From Thermohalobaculum sp039816045 (GTDB lineage: Bacteria > Pseudomonadota > Alphaproteobacteria > Rhodobacterales > Rhodobacteraceae), in the NCBI GenBank assembly GCA_039816045.1, contig JBCBYB010000007.1, positions 97,251-161,250 on the forward strand: a DNA stretch of 64,000 nucleotides, in the 5' to 3' direction. This document shows, piece after piece, positions 23,966 through 33,344 of this stretch. Each line of letters begins with the position of its first letter. The stretch's first letter is position 1. The notes beneath the pieces were generated by a model that was not told the origin of the DNA, did not search any database, and was given only the letters and a program-made list of their open reading frames with translations. A program made the position numbers and the translations under genes.

Positions 23966-24946
23966 CTATTCTGCAGCCTGAACGTCGCTCGTGGCATCGC
24001 TTTGCTCGCCGAGAAACCGCTCAGCCTCCAGCGCGGCCATGCATCCCATCCCGGCTGACGTCACGGCCTGGCGATAGATATGGTCGGTCACATCGCCTGC
24101 CGCGAAGACGCCCGGGATCGAAGTCGCCGTGCTGTCGGGGGCGGTCACCACATAGCCGCCATGATGGGTCTCCAGCTGGTCCGCGACGAGCTGGCTCGCC
24201 GGTGCGTGGCCGATGGCGACGAAGACCCCTGCGGCCTCGACTTCCCGCGTCTCTCCGGTTTGGGCGTGGGCGAGGCGCGCGCCGGTCACGCCAGCGGCTG
24301 GGCTGCCAAGGATCTCATCCACCACATGGTCCCAGACCACCTCGATCTTGGGATGGTTGAACAGCCGCTTCTGCAGGATGGCCTCGGCGCGCAGGCTGTC
24401 GCGGCGGTGCACCAGCGTGACCTTGGAGGCGAGCCCGGCGAGATAGAGCGCCTCCTCCACGGCTGTGTTGCCGCCGCCCACCACGATCACCTCGCGTCCG
24501 CGATAGAAGAAGCCGTCGCAGGTGGCGCAAGCCGAGACGCCGGTCCCCATAAACGTCTGCTCCGACGGGATGCCGAGCCATTTCGCCTGTGCTCCCGTCG
24601 CCAGGATCACGCTGTCGGCCAGCCAAACCTGACCGCTGTCGGTCTCGGCGCGGAACGGGCGCTGCGAGAGGTCGAGCTTGGTCACGATATCCGCCACGAT
24701 CTCCGTGCCGACGGCCTTGGCATGGGCCTCCATCTGCACCATCAGCTCAGGGCCTTGGGTGGTGATCAATCCGGGCCAGTTCTCGACCTCCGTGGTGATG
24801 GTGAGCTGCCCGCCCGGCTGCAGGCCCTGGATCAGCACCGGCTCCAGCAGAGCGCGTGAGGCATAGACGGCGGCGGTATAGCCCGCAGGGCCCGAGCCGA
24901 CGATCAGCACGCGGACATGGCGGGGATCGGCTGGACTCGCAGACAT
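23966..24946 (-). CDS. trxB: thioredoxin-disulfide reductase
   Basis: A 326-residue FAD/NADPH enzyme that reduces thioredoxin. FAD motif GSGPAGYTAAVYA is at the N-terminus, the redox pair is C-A-T-C in SACATCDGFF (near residue 145), the NADPH loop is VGGGNTAVEEALYL, and the final FAD motif is GVFAAGDVTD. The ATG at 24946 is preceded by GAGGAGAG. It lies 66 bases downstream of the ELM1-like gene and is probably co-transcribed with it. Full length for the family. Confidence 0.95.
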   Translation of the reverse strand: MSASPADPRHVRVLIVGSGPAGYTAAVYASRALLEPVLIQGLQPGGQLTITTEVENWPGLITTQGPELMVQMEAHAKAVGTEIVADIVTKLDLSQRPFRAETDSGQVWLADSVILATGAQAKWLGIPSEQTFMGTGVSACATCDGFFYRGREVIVVGGGNTAVEEALYLAGLASKVTLVHRRDSLRAEAILQKRLFNHPKIEVVWDHVVDEILGSPAAGVTGARLAHAQTGETREVEAAGVFVAIGHAPASQLVADQLETHHGGYVVTAPDSTATSIPGVFAAGDVTDHIYRQAVTSAGMGCMAALEAERFLGEQSDATSDVQAAE

Positions 24947-25012
24947 CGGCACTCTCCTCTGGCGCTGGGGTCGGGCCAAGATAGGCAGGGCCGCGGCCCG
25001 CGCCAAGGGGCC

Positions 25013-25993
25013 TCACGCCATAGAGAGCCGGGCGAGGATCTCTGCCGCCAAGCGGTCGGCTTCGGCGAGGGGTCGGTAGGACCAGCGCTCGATCTGGCCG
25101 GTAAAGTCGCGAGCGATACCCCGGGCGGCGAGCGCGGTGTGGAACCGCTGCGCCTTGTCGGACGCGCCACCGGTGCGGAAGATGTGTACCGGGAGCCCGG
25201 TGGAGGCGGCCTCGGAGGCCATGTTCACCGAGTCTTCCGTGACAAGCACGGCGTCGGCCAGCCCCAGGATCGCGGGGTAGGGATTTTCGCCGGTGCCTGC
25301 GTGGAGGAGGTGACGCGCCGGGTCGAGGGCGGTCTCCAACGCCGTCATCACCGCGGGATCGGTGCGGCGGGACGCGGTGACGAGCAGGCTGTGCGTCTCG
25401 GCGAGCGTGGTAAGGGCTGTGACCAGGCGGGCGCCGGTATCGGCCTCCCAGCTTGCCATGCGCCCGGGGCCACCAATCAGCACCGCTAGCCGCGGCTTCG
25501 GCAGGGGGGCGACCCTGTCCGCCCAAGCGTTTGCCGCCTCCGCCACCCGCGCCGGAGTGATCCGCCCAGGCGCGCCGAGGCTGGTCAGCACCCTTGGCCC
25601 CGTCACGCCGTCATGCTCCGGCACCACAACGGCGTCGAAGGCGGAATGGGGCATCTGCGGGTCGAGCACTTGGACAGTCTTTGCTCCGCGCCGCCCCAAC
25701 GCCGCGACCAAGGGCGCGATCCTGCGGCCCGCCCCGATCACCAGATCCGGGAGACCTGCGGGCACGCCCGAATAGCCCGCTTCGGGCCAGCCAGGCAGGA
25801 CGCCGAGCGCCAGCGACACCGCTGCAGGAAGGAGGGCCGCCAGGCGTCCGGGCTCTGCCGCATGGACAGCGATATGCACTGGACGGGCCCGTCCGATTGC
25901 CTCCGCCAGCCCCAATGCCTGCGCTGCGTTGCCCGCGCGCCCATCCGTGAGCGCCCAAACGTTCACTGCCTTTAGGGTAGTCTGCGTTTCCAT
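25013..25993 (-). CDS. ELM1/GtrOC1-like protein (mitochondrial fission ELM1 family)
   Basis: A 326-residue protein with a GT-B-like layout: N-terminal WALTDGRAGNAAQALGLAEAI, a central PRLAVLIGGPG, and the C-terminal nucleotide-sugar-type segment LVTEDSVNMASEAASTGLPV. It matches the ELM1 family, named for a plant mitochondrial fission factor but in bacteria thought to be a glycosyltransferase-like protein of unknown substrate. It has no leader and may be peripheral to the membrane. It sits directly upstream of trxB, an arrangement common in Rhodobacterales, and diverges from an Lrp-type gene. Confidence 0.82.
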   Translation of the reverse strand: METQTTLKAVNVWALTDGRAGNAAQALGLAEAIGRARPVHIAVHAAEPGRLAALLPAAVSLALGVLPGWPEAGYSGVPAGLPDLVIGAGRRIAPLVAALGRRGAKTVQVLDPQMPHSAFDAVVVPEHDGVTGPRVLTSLGAPGRITPARVAEAANAWADRVAPLPKPRLAVLIGGPGRMASWEADTGARLVTALTTLAETHSLLVTASRRTDPAVMTALETALDPARHLLHAGTGENPYPAILGLADAVLVTEDSVNMASEAASTGLPVHIFRTGGASDKAQRFHTALAARGIARDFTGQIERWSYRPLAEADRLAAEILARLSMA

Positions 25994-26092
25994 ATCTTGC
26001 CCTGAGGCGTAATTTTATTGCTTTTTGCGGCGGTGCAGCGTACAGAGGCCGCAATCAGGCGGCCAACGCCTCTGCGATACAGGATTTACCCA

Positions 26093-26581
26093 ATGACCGG
26101 AACCAAGCTCGACGAGATCGACGTCAAGATCCTTCGCGAATTGCAGGAGGATGGGCGGATGACCAATGTCGAGCTGTCGCGTCGGGTCGGAATTTCGGCT
26201 CCGCCCTGTCTGCGCCGCGTGCGCGGGTTGGAGGAGACGGGATATATCGAGGGCTATCACGCGCAGGTCAATCCGCGTGCCCTCGGCTTCGAGGTGATGG
26301 TCTTCGCGATGGTCAGCCTTAAGAGCCAGGCCGGGGCGGATCTGAGCGCCTTTGAGGAGCAGGCCCGCGCATGGCCGCTGGTGCGCGAGTGCTTCATGCT
26401 GAACGGGGAGATCGACTTTCTCCTGAAATGCATGGCGCCGACCCTGGCGAGTTTCCAAAGCTTCCTGACCGACGACCTGACGGCCGCACCCAATGTGGCC
26501 TCGGTGAAGACCTCGCTGGTGATCCGTGCCGCCAAGGACACGCCGGGCGTTCCCTTCGAAGTGATGGATCCAACCGACTGA
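26093..26581 (+). CDS. Lrp/AsnC family transcriptional regulator
   Basis: A 162-residue regulator. The N-terminal helix-turn-helix (LDEIDVKILRELQEDGR, then NVELSRRVGISAPPCLRRV) is joined to a ligand-binding RAM domain (residues 75-150) with YHAQVNPRALGFEVMVFAMV. Lrp/AsnC proteins sense amino acids as octamers. The ATG at 26093 is chosen because the family starts with TKLDEID. It diverges from the ELM1-like/trxB unit, which may be a target. Its stop codon abuts the der stop on the other strand with no spacer. Confidence 0.9.
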   Translation: MTGTKLDEIDVKILRELQEDGRMTNVELSRRVGISAPPCLRRVRGLEETGYIEGYHAQVNPRALGFEVMVFAMVSLKSQAGADLSAFEEQARAWPLVRECFMLNGEIDFLLKCMAPTLASFQSFLTDDLTAAPNVASVKTSLVIRAAKDTPGVPFEVMDPTD

Positions 26582-27952
26582 TTAGTCTTTGGCGTAGGGG
26601 TTGTCGGGTTTGCGCAAATGCAGCCGCAGCGGCACGCCTTGGAAGCCAAAGTCCCGCCGGAGCCCTTGGGAGAGATAGCGCGTGTAGCTGTCCGGCAGCT
26701 CGTCGGGGCGTGAGCACATCACCACGAAGCCGGGCGGGCGGGTGCGCACCTGGGTCATGAAGCGCAGGCGGATGCGGCGGCCTCCGGGCGCGGGCGGCGG
26801 GTGTTCCTCGAGCTGACGCGCCAGCCAGTCGTTGAGCTTGGCTGTCGTGACCCGCTGGTTCCAGGTGGCGTGCATCTGCCGGATCGCCGCTTCGAGCTTG
26901 TCTAGGCCGCGCCCCGTCAGGCCGGAGATCGGCACCACCGGCGCGCCCCGGAGCTGTGGAAGCAGGCGGTCGGCCTTCTCGCGCAGGTCCTTCGCGCGAG
27001 CCTGCTTGTCCTCCACCAGATCCCATTTCGAAATGGCGAGCACCACGGCGCGCCCCTCTCGTTCGGCGAGGTCGGCGAGGCGCAGATCCTGGGTCTCAAA
27101 GGCCTGATCCGCCTCCATCAGCAGCACGATCACCTCGGCGAAGCGGATGGCGCGCAGCGCGTCCGAGGAGGAGAGCCGGTCGAGCACCTCCTGCACCTTG
27201 GCCTTCTTGCGCAGCCCCGCCGTGTCGTGGAGCCGGTACCGCCGCCCGCCCCAGTCGGTTTCGACGGAGATCGCGTCGCGGGTAAGGCCGGCCTCGGGGC
27301 CCGTCAGCAACCGGTCCTCGCCGAGGATGGTGTTCACCAGCGTCGATTTGCCGGCATTGGGGCGCCCGGTGATGGCGATCTGGAGCGGTCGGTTCTCCGC
27401 CAGTGGGTCATCGTCGGCGCCGCTGTGGCGTGCGGCCGCCTCAGACGCCTTCTCATGCGCCTCGGTGAGCGGCGTCAGAGCCGCCAGCAACTCGCCCATT
27501 CCCTCGCCATGTTCGGCGGAGATGCCGATGGGCTCGCCAAGGCCGAGCTCGAAGGCTTCATAGAGACCCGCATCCGCCGCGCGCCCTTCGCATTTGTTGG
27601 CGCCCAGGATCACCGTGGCGCCGGCCCGGCGCAGCATCTCAGCCAGCGTGCGGTCAAGCGCAGTGACACCGGCGCGCGCGTCAATCAGGAAGAGGCAGGC
27701 ATCCGCCTCGGCCATCGCGCGCTCGGTCAGGCGGCGCATGCGGCCCGGGATGCTGTCGTCGGTGGCCTCTTCCAGCCCGGCGGTGTCGATCACAGTGAAG
27801 CGGAGCGGCCCGAGCCGGGCATCGCCCTCACGCAGGTCGCGCGTCACGCCGGGCCGGTCGTCGACCAGCGCGAGGCGCTTGCCGACCAGCCGGTTGAACA
27901 GCGTCGATTTGCCGACATTGGGCCGGCCGATGATGGCGAGAGCGAATGGCAT
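26582..27952 (-). CDS. der: ribosome biogenesis GTPase Der (EngA)
   Basis: A 456-residue double-GTPase acting in 50S subunit maturation. Two G domains are visible: GRPNVGKSTLFN near residue 8 and GRPNAGKSTLVN near 190. Their G3/G4 elements are DTAGL, NKCE, DTAGL and SKWD. The KH-like C-terminal domain ends in the conserved VPLRLHLRKPDNPY. It is the third gene of a TPR-bamB-der run, the same order as yfgM-bamB-der in E. coli. The stop lies directly against the convergent Lrp gene. Confidence 0.95.
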   Translation of the reverse strand: MPFALAIIGRPNVGKSTLFNRLVGKRLALVDDRPGVTRDLREGDARLGPLRFTVIDTAGLEEATDDSIPGRMRRLTERAMAEADACLFLIDARAGVTALDRTLAEMLRRAGATVILGANKCEGRAADAGLYEAFELGLGEPIGISAEHGEGMGELLAALTPLTEAHEKASEAAARHSGADDDPLAENRPLQIAITGRPNAGKSTLVNTILGEDRLLTGPEAGLTRDAISVETDWGGRRYRLHDTAGLRKKAKVQEVLDRLSSSDALRAIRFAEVIVLLMEADQAFETQDLRLADLAEREGRAVVLAISKWDLVEDKQARAKDLREKADRLLPQLRGAPVVPISGLTGRGLDKLEAAIRQMHATWNQRVTTAKLNDWLARQLEEHPPPAPGGRRIRLRFMTQVRTRPPGFVVMCSRPDELPDSYTRYLSQGLRRDFGFQGVPLRLHLRKPDNPYAKD

Positions 27953-27993
27953 GGGCGCTCCCTATCGGGCGGGCGCCCGGCCCGCAAGGGGCC

Positions 27994-29307
27994 TCAGCGA
28001 TAGGCGTGCAGCACCGCGTCGGCCGAGAGGAGGTAGAGTGTGCCGCCCGCGACCACCGGCCCGGTGATCGAGCCGCCCGGGATCTCGCCCGCAACGCCGC
28101 CCTCTCCGTTGACCGCGTCGATGGCCCAGATCTGGCCGATGCTGTCGCTGAGGATCACCCGTCCGCCCGCCACGACAGGGCCCGAATAGGTGATGGCGTC
28201 CTCGCGGTCCTCCTCATCCTCCCAAACCGGGAGCTGCCGGCTCCAGAGTGTCTGGCCGGAGGCGGCGTCGAGGCGCAGCAACGTGCCCGCATCGGAGACG
28301 AGATAGACCGTGTCGCCAACCGCCCAGATCGGGCGTGTGGCGCCGAGCACCCGGGTCCAGATGCGCCGGCCGGAGCGCGCCTCGAAGGCGGCCATGCGTC
28401 CGCTCTGGTTCGCGGAGATCACGAGCGGCCCGAGCAGAACCGGGTCACCGGTGAGATCCGTGATCGCCGCGCGGGCGAGGCCGCGGCGGCCACCGGTGAT
28501 GACCGCGCCCCAATAGCGCCGGCCCGAGGCGAGATCGAGCGCGACGATCTCGCCCGAGGCATAGGGGACGACCGCGCCGCCACCGCCGATTGCTGGGCTC
28601 GCACCGCCGAGATACCCTGCTTCGGCGCCGACACCTTCGGCACGCCACAGCAAACGGCCGGTATCAGATTGGACGGCGAAGGCCTGGCTCGCTCGGGTCA
28701 CGGCCACAGCGATGCCGCCTGCGACGGCTGGGGCCGCCCGGAACGGGGCGCCGAAGCTCTCCCGCCAGAGCACCTCGCCCGATTGCGCCGAGAGTGCCAG
28801 GATCTCCCCGAATCCGGTGGCCGCGATCACCCGGTCTCCGTCGAGCGCCAGGCCGCCGCCAAAGCCCTCCTCGCCCTCTTCATCGTCGTTCGGCACGAGG
28901 CTCACTTGCCAGCGCAGCGCTCCGGTGCTGGCGTCGAAGGCGCTCACCTCCGATGCGGCGTCGAGGGCGTAGATGACACCGCCGCCGACCACGGGCGCTG
29001 CGGTCACCACGCTGTCGGAGCTCGAACCCGTTCCGGCATCGGCCGTCCAGACGAGGTTGAACCCGGCGGGTCCTGCCAAATGCCCGCCCGCATTGGACGC
29101 GCTGCCACCGGTCTGGGTCCAGTCGGCGCGGGTCTCTTGGGCCGGCAGGGTCCGCGGGATCACCGTTCCTTCGGCCTCTGCCGATGCGGCGACCGGGCGC
29201 ACCGGCCGGCGGTCGCCCTCCAGCCGCTCCTCGTCGTCAAACAGGCCACACCCAGACAGCAAGAGCGCTGCGGCGATCGTGGCGCGGCCCAGCAGCTTAG
29301 CTGTCAT
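27994..29307 (-). CDS. bamB: outer membrane assembly factor BamB-like PQQ-repeat lipoprotein
   Basis: A 437-residue lipoprotein. The leader ends in the lipobox LLLSGC (C20), so it is predicted to be anchored in the outer membrane facing the periplasm. A beta-propeller of eight PQQ-like repeats follows (for example GGGVIYALDAASEVSAFDAS, YLVSDAGTLLRLDAASG). BamB scaffolds the Bam complex that inserts outer-membrane proteins. The start at 29307 overlaps the upstream TPR gene by 11 bases and der follows 41 bases later, the conserved order supporting the call. Confidence 0.88.
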   Translation of the reverse strand: MTAKLLGRATIAAALLLSGCGLFDDEERLEGDRRPVRPVAASAEAEGTVIPRTLPAQETRADWTQTGGSASNAGGHLAGPAGFNLVWTADAGTGSSSDSVVTAAPVVGGGVIYALDAASEVSAFDASTGALRWQVSLVPNDDEEGEEGFGGGLALDGDRVIAATGFGEILALSAQSGEVLWRESFGAPFRAAPAVAGGIAVAVTRASQAFAVQSDTGRLLWRAEGVGAEAGYLGGASPAIGGGGAVVPYASGEIVALDLASGRRYWGAVITGGRRGLARAAITDLTGDPVLLGPLVISANQSGRMAAFEARSGRRIWTRVLGATRPIWAVGDTVYLVSDAGTLLRLDAASGQTLWSRQLPVWEDEEDREDAITYSGPVVAGGRVILSDSIGQIWAIDAVNGEGGVAGEIPGGSITGPVVAGGTLYLLSADAVLHAYR

Positions 29308-29944
29308 CGCTCTCGTCCTCGGGGCCCAGAATGGCAAGCAGTTGTTGCGCCCGCGCGTTCAGCCCGCGGGTCAGCCCGGGATCGGCGAGGATCGTCTCGA
29401 GATCCGCGCGCGCGGCGTCTTGGTTGTTTGCGTTCAAGCGAAGGACCGCACGCAGCTCGAGCGCCAGCAGCCGATAGGGTGCATTCTCTTCCAACATCGG
29501 GGCGAGCAGTGCCTCAGCCGCATCCGGGGCAAGGGTCGGGGCCTCGAGCCGGGCGGCATGGAGGGCCGCCAGATCCGAATAGGCGCGTTTGAGGCCCGGT
29601 GTTGCGGCGACCTGGCGATAGGTTTCGATCGCCGCATCGGTTTCACCATTGTCCGCCTGGATTGCGGCAAGCTGAAGCTGGGCGACCGGAACGGCCGGCC
29701 CTTCCAACTCCTCGACCAGGGCTGAGCGTCCCTCGACCGTTCGCTCCGCGCTCAGGAAAGCGCCCCCGCGGGCGGCGGCCGCCTCGCGCTCTTGCCAGGC
29801 AAGCCAGTTCAACGCCGCCGAGGCCGCAACGATTGCCGTGATACCGCCGATCACATAGGGGCCATAGCGCTTCCAAAGCGCGAACATGCGGTCCTGTTGG
29901 ACCTCTTCGCTCACCTCACGGATGAAACTGTCGGTTTCAGACAC
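29297..29944 (-). CDS. YfgM-like membrane-anchored TPR protein
   Basis: A 215-residue protein with a cytoplasmic N-terminus (SETDSFIREVSEEVQQD), one membrane helix (about residues 29-50) and a periplasmic TPR-like region. This is the layout of E. coli YfgM, which links the SecYEG translocon to periplasmic chaperones. The start is a GTG at 29944, preceded by AGGAGGG at good spacing. Position upstream of bamB and der strengthens the assignment. Confidence 0.83.
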   Translation of the reverse strand: MSETDSFIREVSEEVQQDRMFALWKRYGPYVIGGITAIVAASAALNWLAWQEREAAAARGGAFLSAERTVEGRSALVEELEGPAVPVAQLQLAAIQADNGETDAAIETYRQVAATPGLKRAYSDLAALHAARLEAPTLAPDAAEALLAPMLEENAPYRLLALELRAVLRLNANNQDAARADLETILADPGLTRGLNARAQQLLAILGPEDESDDS

Positions 29945-30099
29945 CCTACGGACCCTCCTGATTGGGTTGGCGCGCACCCTATCGCCGTGGATCGGGCCCG
30001 CCAAGGGGTGAGCGTATGGACAGAGGTGTGATCGGGCGCCCCCTCCTTTGGCAGTCCACCAGATGGTAGAAGGGCGCAAACACAACAGGGGAGGTCGAG

Positions 30100-31317
30100 A
30101 TGCCGACGGAGAAGTTGGAGTTTGAGGGTCATGCCGGGGACCGGTTGGCGGCGCGGCTCGACCGGCCGACGGGGCCAATCCGGGCGGTGGCGCTGTTTGC
30201 GCATTGCTTCACTTGCTCGAAGGACATTGCGGCGGCGCGGCGGATTGCGGGACGGTTGGCGGGGACCGGGATCGCGGTGCTGCGGTTCGATTTCACAGGG
30301 CTCGGCCATTCGGAAGGGGAGTTCGCCAACACCGGGTTCACGTCGAACGTCCAGGATTTGGTGCTCGCGGCGACGCATCTCGATGGGCTCGGGATGGCGC
30401 CACAGCTCCTCATCGGGCACTCGCTGGGGGGCGCTGCGGTGCTCGCGGCGGCGGGGCGAATCGCATCCGCCAAGGCGGTGGTGACCATTGGCGCGCCTTT
30501 CGATCCCGGCCATGTGCTCGAGAGCTTCGGCGCATCGCTGGAGGAGATCCGGGAGAAGGGCGCGGCCGAGGTCGATCTCGCCGGACGCAAGTTCACCATC
30601 GGCAAAGGCTTTGTCGAGGATGTCTCCCAGGCCAGGTTGACGGAGGCGGTTGCGGGCATGCGCCGCGCGCTCTTGGTGCTGCACGCGCCGCGGGACGCCC
30701 AGGTCTCCATCGACAACGCGGGCGCGATCTTCTCCGCCGCCAAGCATCCGAAGAGCTTTGTGACGCTGGACAATGCCGACCATCTGATGACCCGCGAGCA
30801 GGATGCGGAGTACGCAGCTGACGTGATCGCCGCCTGGGCGCCGCATTATCTCGACCTCGCGCCTGAGCCCGCGAAGCCCACGGCGCCGGACGGCGTGACG
30901 CGCGTGTCCGAGGCGCATGCTGACGGGTTCCTGCAGGACATTGCCTTTTCCGATGGGCTCTATCTGCGGGCGGACGAGCCGCGCTCGGTGGGCGGCAAGG
31001 GGCTCGGGCCCACGCCCTACCAGCTGGTGACGGCGGGGCTCGGCGCCTGCACCGCGATGACGATTCGCATGTATGCCCGGCGCAAAGGCTGGCCGCTCGC
31101 CCATGTCTCCGTCGATGTCTCCCACGACCGCGAGCACATCCGCGACTGTGAGGGCTGCGAGGACGCCCCCCAGCGCATCGACGTGTTCCGCCGGGTGATC
31201 CGCTTCGAGGGCCCCCTCGACGAGGCGCAACGCGCAAGGCTCCTGGAGATCGCCGACCGCTGCCCCGTCCACCGCACCCTCGAGGCCGAGGCGCGGATCG
31301 AGACCACCCTGGCATGA
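30100..31317 (+). CDS. bifunctional alpha/beta hydrolase-OsmC family protein
   Basis: A 405-residue fusion. Residues 1-255 form an alpha/beta hydrolase with nucleophile motif GHSLGG and a late His in DNADHLM. Residues 270-405 form an OsmC/Ohr-like domain with both expected redox cysteines, in GLGACTAMT and DRCPVHRTLE. The OsmC half suggests reduction of organic peroxides or a related thiol reaction; the hydrolase substrate is unknown. This fusion is recurrent in proteobacteria. GGGGAGG precedes the ATG, and the stop overlaps the next gene by ATGA. Confidence 0.9.
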   Translation: MPTEKLEFEGHAGDRLAARLDRPTGPIRAVALFAHCFTCSKDIAAARRIAGRLAGTGIAVLRFDFTGLGHSEGEFANTGFTSNVQDLVLAATHLDGLGMAPQLLIGHSLGGAAVLAAAGRIASAKAVVTIGAPFDPGHVLESFGASLEEIREKGAAEVDLAGRKFTIGKGFVEDVSQARLTEAVAGMRRALLVLHAPRDAQVSIDNAGAIFSAAKHPKSFVTLDNADHLMTREQDAEYAADVIAAWAPHYLDLAPEPAKPTAPDGVTRVSEAHADGFLQDIAFSDGLYLRADEPRSVGGKGLGPTPYQLVTAGLGACTAMTIRMYARRKGWPLAHVSVDVSHDREHIRDCEGCEDAPQRIDVFRRVIRFEGPLDEAQRARLLEIADRCPVHRTLEAEARIETTLA

Positions 31318-32450
31318 GAGCGCTGGCGATCCTCGCCCTGCTGCTTGTCTCGCCGGCCGCGGCCCAAGACTGGGACGCGCTGCTGGCCGAGGCCAAGCGC
31401 TTGACCGCCGAGCGGGTCATGCGTGCGCCGAACGGCTTGCCCCGCTGCTTCCTGCCCCGCGAAATCCTCACCGGCGCGGAGGCCCATGTCATCAATGTCG
31501 CCGACAGCCAAGAGATCCCCAACGCCGACGGTGACTTGTTTCAGGGAACCATTACCGTTGTCGTCGAGCAAAGCGAGACGCCGATTCTGCTCTACATTCG
31601 GAGCGGTGCGAGCAATGCTTGGAAGTTTCGCATTGCCGAGGATGCAAAACTCTCGGGCATTCACATTGTTGGATATTCTCCGCAATACGTGCTCGAGTTG
31701 CCCGAGGGCGTGCCGCTCACCCTTAGGCATTGGGAAACTCAGATTTCAGGTCAGCCAAATGACTGTGCAAGCCTCGACCTTGATGTGGTGCTGCCAGGAT
31801 CAGAGCTCGGCAAGACGGTGTTTGCGTGGGCTGCCGGCGATATCATCCCCTTTGGTTTCATTACTGGGCTAGAACGAGCACACAGTTATCGCGAATTTTT
31901 GCGTCTTGAGAATGAACTCGAGCGTTATGCCGCCGTCCCCATTGGCGCGTTCTGGCATCCCGAGCTTGGTGAGTTTACAGAGTTGCCAGCTATCGTGCCG
32001 GGACCCGGGCCAATCTTGTTCCAAGAAAATAAACGGATCGCCGAAACCTGGTTCGCGGCAAACCCAAGCCCGCCTCTAGAAGTCTTGCCACCCGATGCCC
32101 CGCTGCTCGTGGTGCCCAATCACTTACGCGGGGCAGACGCAGCGGCGTACATGGTGGGCCATGGCTACGCACGCCCAATGGATGCTGAAATGCAATCATA
32201 CACCTGTGGCGCAATTGCTGCGCACCAGCGTGCATCTGGTCTCAGCGCAGACACCTTTGGCTGTGTGTTCGCACTCCCAAGCCGCGCTCGGAAGCAGGTA
32301 TTCTTGTTGGGACCAGTCAAGGCAGCGGGACCCAACTGTCCTTCGGGTATGTTTCTTTATGTTCCAGATGGCGTAGCGCCTCCTGTTACAGAAAAGAGGA
32401 ACGATGCAGGATGCTATTGGGGCATCGCATCACCACCCTATGACTGGTGA
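31314..32450 (+). CDS. hypothetical secreted protein with a composition switch
   Basis: A 378-residue protein with a clear signal peptide (residues 1-18, cut before QDWD), so probably periplasmic. I recognise no family. Several cysteines (NDCAS, YTCGA, FGCVF, PNCPSG, AGCYWG) could form disulfides. The first 200 bases are as GC-rich as the neighbours, but from about 31.53 kb onward codon use shifts toward A/T in the third position, suggesting a transferred or recombined body behind a native leader. Its start overlaps the upstream fusion gene (ATGA), and its end overlaps the convergent exporter by 13 bases. Confidence 0.6.
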   Translation: MRALAILALLLVSPAAAQDWDALLAEAKRLTAERVMRAPNGLPRCFLPREILTGAEAHVINVADSQEIPNADGDLFQGTITVVVEQSETPILLYIRSGASNAWKFRIAEDAKLSGIHIVGYSPQYVLELPEGVPLTLRHWETQISGQPNDCASLDLDVVLPGSELGKTVFAWAAGDIIPFGFITGLERAHSYREFLRLENELERYAAVPIGAFWHPELGEFTELPAIVPGPGPILFQENKRIAETWFAANPSPPLEVLPPDAPLLVVPNHLRGADAAAYMVGHGYARPMDAEMQSYTCGAIAAHQRASGLSADTFGCVFALPSRARKQVFLLGPVKAAGPNCPSGMFLYVPDGVAPPVTEKRNDAGCYWGIASPPYDW

Positions 32451-33322
32451 TGTGCCCGGCTCTCCCGGTGGAAGACATAGAGCCCGGCGCTGACGATGAT
32501 CGCCGTGCCCACCCAGGTCCAGCCATCTGGGAAATCGCCGAACACCCACCAGCCGAGCAGGGTCGCCGAGACGATCTCGACATATTGGAACGGCGCCGCC
32601 AGCCCCGCCTCCACCCGTGCGAGGGCCAGCAGTATGAGCCTGTGCGAGAGTGCCGCCAGCCCGCCCATCCCCAGCATCATCAGCATCTCATGACCGGTCG
32701 GGGCGAGGAACGCCATTGCGGGCTCAACCGCCGCCCAGCCGAGGCCCGTGATCCCGAGCGTAAGGGCCGCAAACACTCCGGTCCAAAACTGCAGCCCCGA
32801 GCGGCCCTCTGGCCCTCCAAGGCTCATCGCCCGCGTCACCAACATATAGCAGGCAAAGAACAGCGCGGTCGCCAAAGGCCAGGCCGCCGCTGGTCCGTAG
32901 GCCGCGAGGTTCGGGCGCAGCACGATCAGCGCGCCCACGAGCCCGACCACCACGGCCGCCATACGCCGCCAGCCGATGCGTTCCCCCAGGAACAGCGCCG
33001 CCAGCAGCGTCAGCACCAAGGGCTCGACAAAGAAGATCGCGATCGCGTTCGCCACCGGCATCTCTCGCAGCGCGAGGTTTATGGTCAGCAGCGCGAGCCC
33101 GAGGAACACGCCCGCCGCCGCATGCCCCCAAACCGGCCTTGCCCAGGGGCCGAGCAGAAAGAGGGGCAGCAGAACCACCGACTGCACTACGAACCGACCG
33201 AACGCGACCTCCGCCGGCGGCAACCGCTCCATCAACAGCTTGGCAAAAACATCCAACCCCGGCGCGATCAGCATCGCCGTGATCATCAGCGCCATACCGG
33301 CGCGCGCGTCTGCCCCGGTCAT
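32438..33322 (-). CDS. DMT superfamily (EamA) transporter
   Basis: A 294-residue inner-membrane protein with ten predicted helices arranged as two EamA repeats. The first contains PPAEVAFGRFVVQ and LREMPVANAIAIFF, the second LARVEAGLAAPFQYVEIVSA. EamA proteins usually export metabolites such as amino acids or purines; the substrate cannot be read. It stands alone, converging with the hypothetical secreted gene and followed upstream by a large palindrome that separates it from parE. Confidence 0.85.
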   Translation of the reverse strand: MTGADARAGMALMITAMLIAPGLDVFAKLLMERLPPAEVAFGRFVVQSVVLLPLFLLGPWARPVWGHAAAGVFLGLALLTINLALREMPVANAIAIFFVEPLVLTLLAALFLGERIGWRRMAAVVVGLVGALIVLRPNLAAYGPAAAWPLATALFFACYMLVTRAMSLGGPEGRSGLQFWTGVFAALTLGITGLGWAAVEPAMAFLAPTGHEMLMMLGMGGLAALSHRLILLALARVEAGLAAPFQYVEIVSATLLGWWVFGDFPDGWTWVGTAIIVSAGLYVFHRESRAHHQS

Positions 33323-33344
33323 CGCAGGCGCACCAGACCGATCC

